Assembly: GCF_000308755.1 (NCBI RefSeq)
Contig: NZ_BAGF01000062.1
Coordinates: 62,001-126,000 of the forward strand
Length of the DNA stretch: 64,000 nucleotides
Source: Nocardia pneumoniae NBRC 100136
GTDB lineage: Bacteria; Actinomycetota; Actinomycetes; Mycobacteriales; Mycobacteriaceae
Direction: 5' to 3'
The notes under the pieces were generated by a model. It had not been told where the DNA came from and did not search any database. It was given only the letters and a program-made list of their open reading frames with translations. The position numbers and the translations under genes are program-made. This document shows, piece by piece, positions 60,601 through 64,000 of this stretch (position 1 is its first letter; every line of letters begins with the position of its first letter).

Positions 60601-61228
60601 TTCGGCTTCGCTCTACCGGAATGCGCTGTTCAGTTCTGCCGCGGTCACCACATTCATCTTCGGCGCGGCCACCTTCGGCGGAATGGTCCTGATGCCCTTG
60701 TATTTTCAGATCGTCCGCGGCCAGGACGCGGCTCACACCGGCATGCTGATGGCACCCCAGGGCATCGGCGCCGCGGTGGCGATGGGATTGTCCGGACGCA
60801 TTTTCGACAGGATCGGTAGCCGAATCTGCCTCATCGGCAGTGTGATCGGCGTGGTGGCGACCGTACCGTTAATGCTCCTCACCGACAGCACCCCCTACTG
60901 GCTGCTCGGCCTCGCGATGACGGTGCGCGGAGCCGGAATCGGCTTGGCCGTGATGCCCGCGATGACCGTCGCCCTGCGAACACTCACACCGGCCCAGACC
61001 AGCGACGCCACACCACAACTGAACATCATGCAGCGAATCGGCGGATCGATCGGCACCGCACTGTTCGTCGTCGTCCTCAATGACCACCTGCGCGACGCCC
61101 ACCAGCAGGCCGACCGAGCATCGGCCTTCGGAACCACCTTCGCCTGGGCCCTGGCCGCTGCCATCCTGGCCGTCGTGCCGACCGTCGCGATGGCAGTACT
61201 GGAGCGACGGTCCCGCACCTCCCGATGA
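60590..61228 (+). pseudogene. 5'-truncated MFS (DHA2-type) drug transporter
   Basis: The frame encodes the C-terminal part of a 14-TM EmrB/QacA-like transporter: LYRNALFSSAAVTTFIFGAA, then FGGMVLMPLYFQIVRGQDA, GIGAAVAMGLSGRIFDRIGS and NIMQRIGGSIGTALFVVVLN. A stop codon (60587) precedes the similarity, and the first ATG (60683) lies inside a membrane segment, so the first ~280 residues are missing. A residual product of 181 aa from ATG 60683 could be made but would not be a complete transporter. Confidence 0.75.
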
Positions 61229-61270
61229 CAGAGAGGCAGGTTCCGCAACAGGATTGACGGCCCTATCACA

Positions 61271-62101
61271 CTAGTTGCTGATCAGAGCCGCTTTTCGCGG
61301 AGCAGGACCCATGGTGCCCCAGGCGGTGGCCGCGGCGGGCACCACGAACGGATGCAGCGCCGCGGCCACGGCCAGCAACAGGACGGCAACGATGGCGTCG
61401 AGCCAGTAGTGGTTGGCCGTGCCCACGACCACGAGCAGGGTCAGCGCCGGGTGCGCCAGGGCGAGCCAGCGCCAGCGAGTACGGGTCGCGGCGACCATCG
61501 CGACGGCGAGCAGCAGCGCCCAGCCGACGTGCAATGACGGCATGGCGGCGAACTGATTCGACAGCCCGCCGGAATCGACCTCGCCATAGACGGATTGGCC
61601 GTACATCGCGGCCAAATCGACGAAGCCACGGTCAGGGAGCATCCGTGGCGGCGCGAGCGGAACCAGGATGTGCACCAGTAGCGCCGCCCCGGTCAAAGCC
61701 ACCATGAGGTTTCTGGTCCACCGATAGTGCTCGGGCCGAAACACCCATAACCACAGCAACACACCGACAGCGACAGTGAAATGCGCACTGGCGTAGTAGA
61801 AATTGGCTGGAATGGCGAGAAAGTCGCGGTCCAGGATCAACCCCTGAACCGTCCGCTCCCCCAGAAAACCGAGCCGCTCCTCCAACCCGAGCACACTGTG
61901 CGCGTTCGCCATCGCGCGACCGGTGTCGTCAGCGGTCAGCAGGCGCCCGGCGCGGTAACCGAGGTAGAGCACCGTGATCAGCACGAGCTGCCCGATCGCC
62001 TCCCCACCGCGACCGCGCACGGCCGCCCGGATCCGTTCGACGATCCCACCCGGCGCGAACTCGAGTCCGACACCGGGTCCACCGAGACCCACGGCGACCA
62101 T
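61271..62101 (-). CDS. PAP2-superfamily membrane phosphatase/transferase
   Basis: A 276-aa membrane protein with about six hydrophobic segments and the active-site motifs of the PAP2/Aur1-Ipt1 group: FAAMPSLHVGWALL and GTANHYWLDAI. It probably handles a lipid phosphate or inositol phospholipid head group in the envelope. ATG 62101 has GGAGG 7 nt upstream and was preferred; ATG 62140 would add 13 residues and lies near TAATAC. It converges on the MFS remnant. Confidence 0.83.
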   Translation of the reverse strand: MVAVGLGGPGVGLEFAPGGIVERIRAAVRGRGGEAIGQLVLITVLYLGYRAGRLLTADDTGRAMANAHSVLGLEERLGFLGERTVQGLILDRDFLAIPANFYYASAHFTVAVGVLLWLWVFRPEHYRWTRNLMVALTGAALLVHILVPLAPPRMLPDRGFVDLAAMYGQSVYGEVDSGGLSNQFAAMPSLHVGWALLLAVAMVAATRTRWRWLALAHPALTLLVVVGTANHYWLDAIVAVLLLAVAAALHPFVVPAAATAWGTMGPAPRKAALISN

Positions 62102-62326
62102 CTCGCGGCCTCCTTCCCCATTGAGCCAGGCCGTTACCATGTATTAAGTGGAGTGATAACCTCCGTTTAACCTAGCATCACGGGACCGACAACTTCAGCA
62201 GGATGTGACGGGGCATACACCGCCCCGTCGACAAACGGATTCGCTTGTCAGGAACGCGAATTCGCGATGAATGCGGTCTACGCTCGACCAGCGCCCACGC
62301 TCACTATGAGTTCGAATAGGCCGAGC

Positions 62327-63388
62327 TCACCCCACGGCGAGCCCCCGGGCCAGCACCGGCCAGGAATCATGCAGCGGCGCTTGCCAATACGGCCAGGAAT
62401 GCGTGCCGATCGGGTAGTACTTCACCGTCGCCGGGACGTTCTGGACGCGCAGTTGGGCGTCGAATGCCACCGTGCAGTCGTTGGCGCCCTGTTCGAGGGC
62501 GATGGCCGCGGCCAGCGTCGTCGGCCAGCTGAAACTCGGGTCGAAATTGCCGTCGGCCGGGCCGACGACACCGGTGCCGGTCGATACGAACACCGGCTTG
62601 CCCCGCAATCCGTCGGTGTGCAGGCTGACGTCGTGCGCGGGCCACTCCGGGTCGGTGGCCTTCCCCCACATGTTGTCCGCGTTTCCACCACGCTCCGCGA
62701 CCGCGCCACGGACATACCCCTGGCCGATATTGCTGGTGAACAGGCAGCCGCTGTAGGCGGCCACGGAGCGGTACAGCGCCGGATTGCGGAACGCGAGCGC
62801 CAACGCTGCCTGACCGCCCATCGACACCCCCGCCACCGCGTTGACGCCATTGCCGTGGAACTGGGTGTTGATCAGCGGCGGAAGCTCTTGGGCCAGAAAC
62901 GTCTCCCACTGGTTGTGTCCCAAGCCGGGGTCGTCGCGCAGCCAGTTCGTGTAAAAGGTGCCGCCACCGCCCACAGGCAGCACCACCGTGACCGGTTTGT
63001 CGGCGAAGAAGCCGACCGCATCGGTCTTCATGGTCCAGGTGCTTTGTCCCGCGGATGCGTCGGAGCCGTTGCCGTCGAGCAGGTACAGCGTCGGATGCGG
63101 CGTCGCGGCATCCGCGGGCAACAGCACGTCCACCTGCACGATCCGCCGCATCGCTGGCGACTGCACGTAGACCTGCAACCACCGGTCGGTGCGCTTGACG
63201 ACGTGATCGATCTGCGCGTCCGCCGTGGCGACGGGCGCCGCGACCACCGTCACGGCCAGTGCGGCACAGGCGATTCCGAACACCGCGAGCAGTCGTCGAG
63301 CCAGCGAATGTCGATGGGGTACGCCGCCGCTGGCACGAACGACGGGGGGTGCGAAGAACTTCCGTCCAGGTCGGAGACTGGCCGCCAT
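62327..63388 (-). CDS. Secreted mycolyltransferase (antigen 85 family)
   Basis: A 353-aa exported esterase of the Ag85/Fbp family. The N-terminus has a basic region and a hydrophobic core (RRLLAVFGIACAALAVTVVA) ending near ATADA, a likely signal peptide cleavage site. The catalytic Ser is in AGVSMGGQAAL, with ALYRSVAAYSGC after it and the His in GTHSWPYWQ near the end. It transfers mycolic acids between trehalose or onto arabinogalactan, supporting the assignment to a mycolate-producing genus. ATG 63388 with AGGGA upstream was used. It forms a single-gene unit. Confidence 0.92.
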   Translation of the reverse strand: MAASLRPGRKFFAPPVVRASGGVPHRHSLARRLLAVFGIACAALAVTVVAAPVATADAQIDHVVKRTDRWLQVYVQSPAMRRIVQVDVLLPADAATPHPTLYLLDGNGSDASAGQSTWTMKTDAVGFFADKPVTVVLPVGGGGTFYTNWLRDDPGLGHNQWETFLAQELPPLINTQFHGNGVNAVAGVSMGGQAALALAFRNPALYRSVAAYSGCLFTSNIGQGYVRGAVAERGGNADNMWGKATDPEWPAHDVSLHTDGLRGKPVFVSTGTGVVGPADGNFDPSFSWPTTLAAAIALEQGANDCTVAFDAQLRVQNVPATVKYYPIGTHSWPYWQAPLHDSWPVLARGLAVG

Positions 63389-63651
63389 GCTGCTTCCCTA
63401 ACGTCGAAATCGAGTTAGGGAGGCACTCTACCGAGTGTCGGCAACCCGCCAGCTGCACTTCACATATCCGGTGGTAGTCGAATTCCGGGCCGCGATGACC
63501 GATTCGGCCACGGAGCCATTCTCGTAGCGGGACGGCGATACCCGAGCGCTGTGGCGACGACGGCGTCGATCCGACCGTTCGCGGCGCAGCAGACGTCAGT
63601 CTTCGAGCACCGCCAGCGAGTGGGTGATAGTCACCGCCCCTGCGCCGCCAC
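63389..63651. other. Intergenic region without a supported gene
   Basis: Between the divergently transcribed mycolyltransferase and aldo/keto reductase genes. Short open frames on the minus strand lack starts, ribosome binding sites and similarity. Confidence 0.5.
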
Positions 63652-63682
63652 TTGACTTGGAGTGCGCTCCAGGTCGTAGCGT
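63652..63682 (+). promoter_or_regulatory. MerR-type promoter with 19-bp spacer
   Basis: TTGACT (63652-63657), a 19-nt spacer and TAGCGT (63677-63682). The inverted repeat GGAG-TGCG-CTCC within CTTGGAGTGCGCTCCAGG fills the spacer. Overlong spacers with a central palindrome are the hallmark of MerR-family activation; CTTGGAGT half-sites are typical of the NmlR/AdhR-like branch. The regulator gene is not in the window. Confidence 0.7.
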
Positions 63683-63741
63683 CGCAGATCGTGAGCGCGG
63701 CTCACCATCGAATTCCGGCGTCACCAAGGAGGACTTCCCGC

Positions 63742-64000
63742 ATGATCGCGACCAGGAAACTCGGCGAACTGACCGTCGGCGCGCAAGGGCTCGGCTGCAT
63801 GGGAATGAGCCAGGCGTACGGCGTGCGCGGAAATGACGAGGAGTCGATCGCCACCATCCATCGCGCCCTGGATCTGGGTGTCACGCTGCTGGACACGGCG
63901 AACGTCTACGGCCCCGAGACCAATGAGCGGCTCGTCGGACGCGCCATCGCCGACCGCCGCGACCAAGTGGTGCTGGCCACCAAGTTCGGCATCGTGTGGG
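63742..64000 (+). CDS. Aldo/keto reductase, 3' end outside window
   Basis: The first 86 residues are visible: RKLGELTVGAQGLGCMGMS, the AKR catalytic Asp and Tyr in TLLDTANVYGPETNERLVGR, and VVLATKFG. This is the AKR13-like group acting on aldehydes or quinones with NADPH. AAGGAGG lies 9 nt before the ATG. The MerR-type promoter 60 bp upstream suggests induction by electrophiles or aldehydes. Confidence 0.9.
   Translation, partial: MIATRKLGELTVGAQGLGCMGMSQAYGVRGNDEESIATIHRALDLGVTLLDTANVYGPETNERLVGRAIADRRDQVVLATKFGIVW

Noticed and set aside
63430..63645. Divergent MerR regulator gene upstream of the aldo/keto reductase
   Set aside because: Minus-strand frames here encode no MerR HTH and lack start signals.

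Overview
The window is chromosomal DNA from a high-GC, mycolic-acid-containing actinobacterium, most likely a Nocardia or close relative. This rests on an antigen-85-type mycolyltransferase, MtrA-MtrB-LpqB, FbiA/FbiB (coenzyme F420), WhiB2, mannose and rhamnose cell-wall sugar genes, a mycobacterial-type CtaD, and strong GC bias at third codon positions. From memory of the M. tuberculosis map, gene content and order from the left end to about 43.8 kb follow Rv3229c-Rv3268 closely (desA3/Rv3230c, hpf-comF-lpqB-mtrB-mtrA-tmk-sahH, TetR-rubB-rubA-alkB, fbiB-fbiA, whiB2-Rv3259-Rv3258c-manB-Rv3256c-manA, GDP-mannose pyrophosphorylase-wbbL-rmlD, LCP protein-Rv3268), with accessory insertions between the blocks.

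Layout. 0-4.6 kb: a ferredoxin reductase (5'-truncated by the window edge), two tandem DesA3-like fatty-acyl desaturases, a 340-bp long imperfect inverted repeat and bluB. 4.7-8.2 kb: a four-gene cassette (XRE regulator, EspR-like HTH protein, ImmA/IrrE metalloprotease, MAB_1171c-like membrane protein) inserted beside hpf. 8.2-16.8 kb, minus strand: ribosome hibernation factor, ComF-like protein, the LpqB-MtrB-MtrA cell-wall signalling operon, thymidylate kinase and S-adenosylhomocysteinase. 17-20.7 kb: alkane degradation (alkB1-rubA-rubB-tetR, then a second alkB). 20.8-29.5 kb: Nudix, fbiB-fbiA, then divergently whiB2, two conserved small genes, manB, a TobH-like gene and manA. 29.6-38.4 kb is accessory: CDF transporter, a decayed tandem array made from a gene tail, a CrtI-like oxidoreductase, VapBC, a DctA transporter with a divergent CitAB/DcuSR-type two-component pair, and a P450. 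38.5-43.8 kb: Rv3268-like and LCP proteins, rmlD, wbbL, GDP-mannose pyrophosphorylase. 43.9-49 kb: carboxylesterase, FmdB, SelW-like, YchJ-like, ctaD.

48.9-60.4 kb holds the most unusual system. An SMC/RecN-like ATPase with a CPVC motif and a small helical partner face a translationally coupled operon of SWIM zinc-finger protein, MoxR AAA+ ATPase, DUF5682 protein and VWA protein (the same families as E. coli YehQ-YehL-YehM-YehP). Here the DUF5682 protein carries an in-frame 30-bp minisatellite, and an additional His/Gly-rich small ORF is coupled by overlapping start/stop codons at both of its ends. Immediately after it lie the broken ends of a GNAT gene and an MFS gene. The window ends with a PAP2 protein, a mycolyltransferase, and a MerR-type promoter in front of an aldo/keto reductase cut by the window edge.

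No rRNA, tRNA, CRISPR array, transposase or phage structural gene was recognised. Many genes (xre, Rv3259-like, DUF3499, manB, vapB, rmlD, wbbL, fmdB) have a TANNNT-type -10 hexamer 6-9 nt before the start codon and no Shine-Dalgarno, so they probably make leaderless mRNAs.
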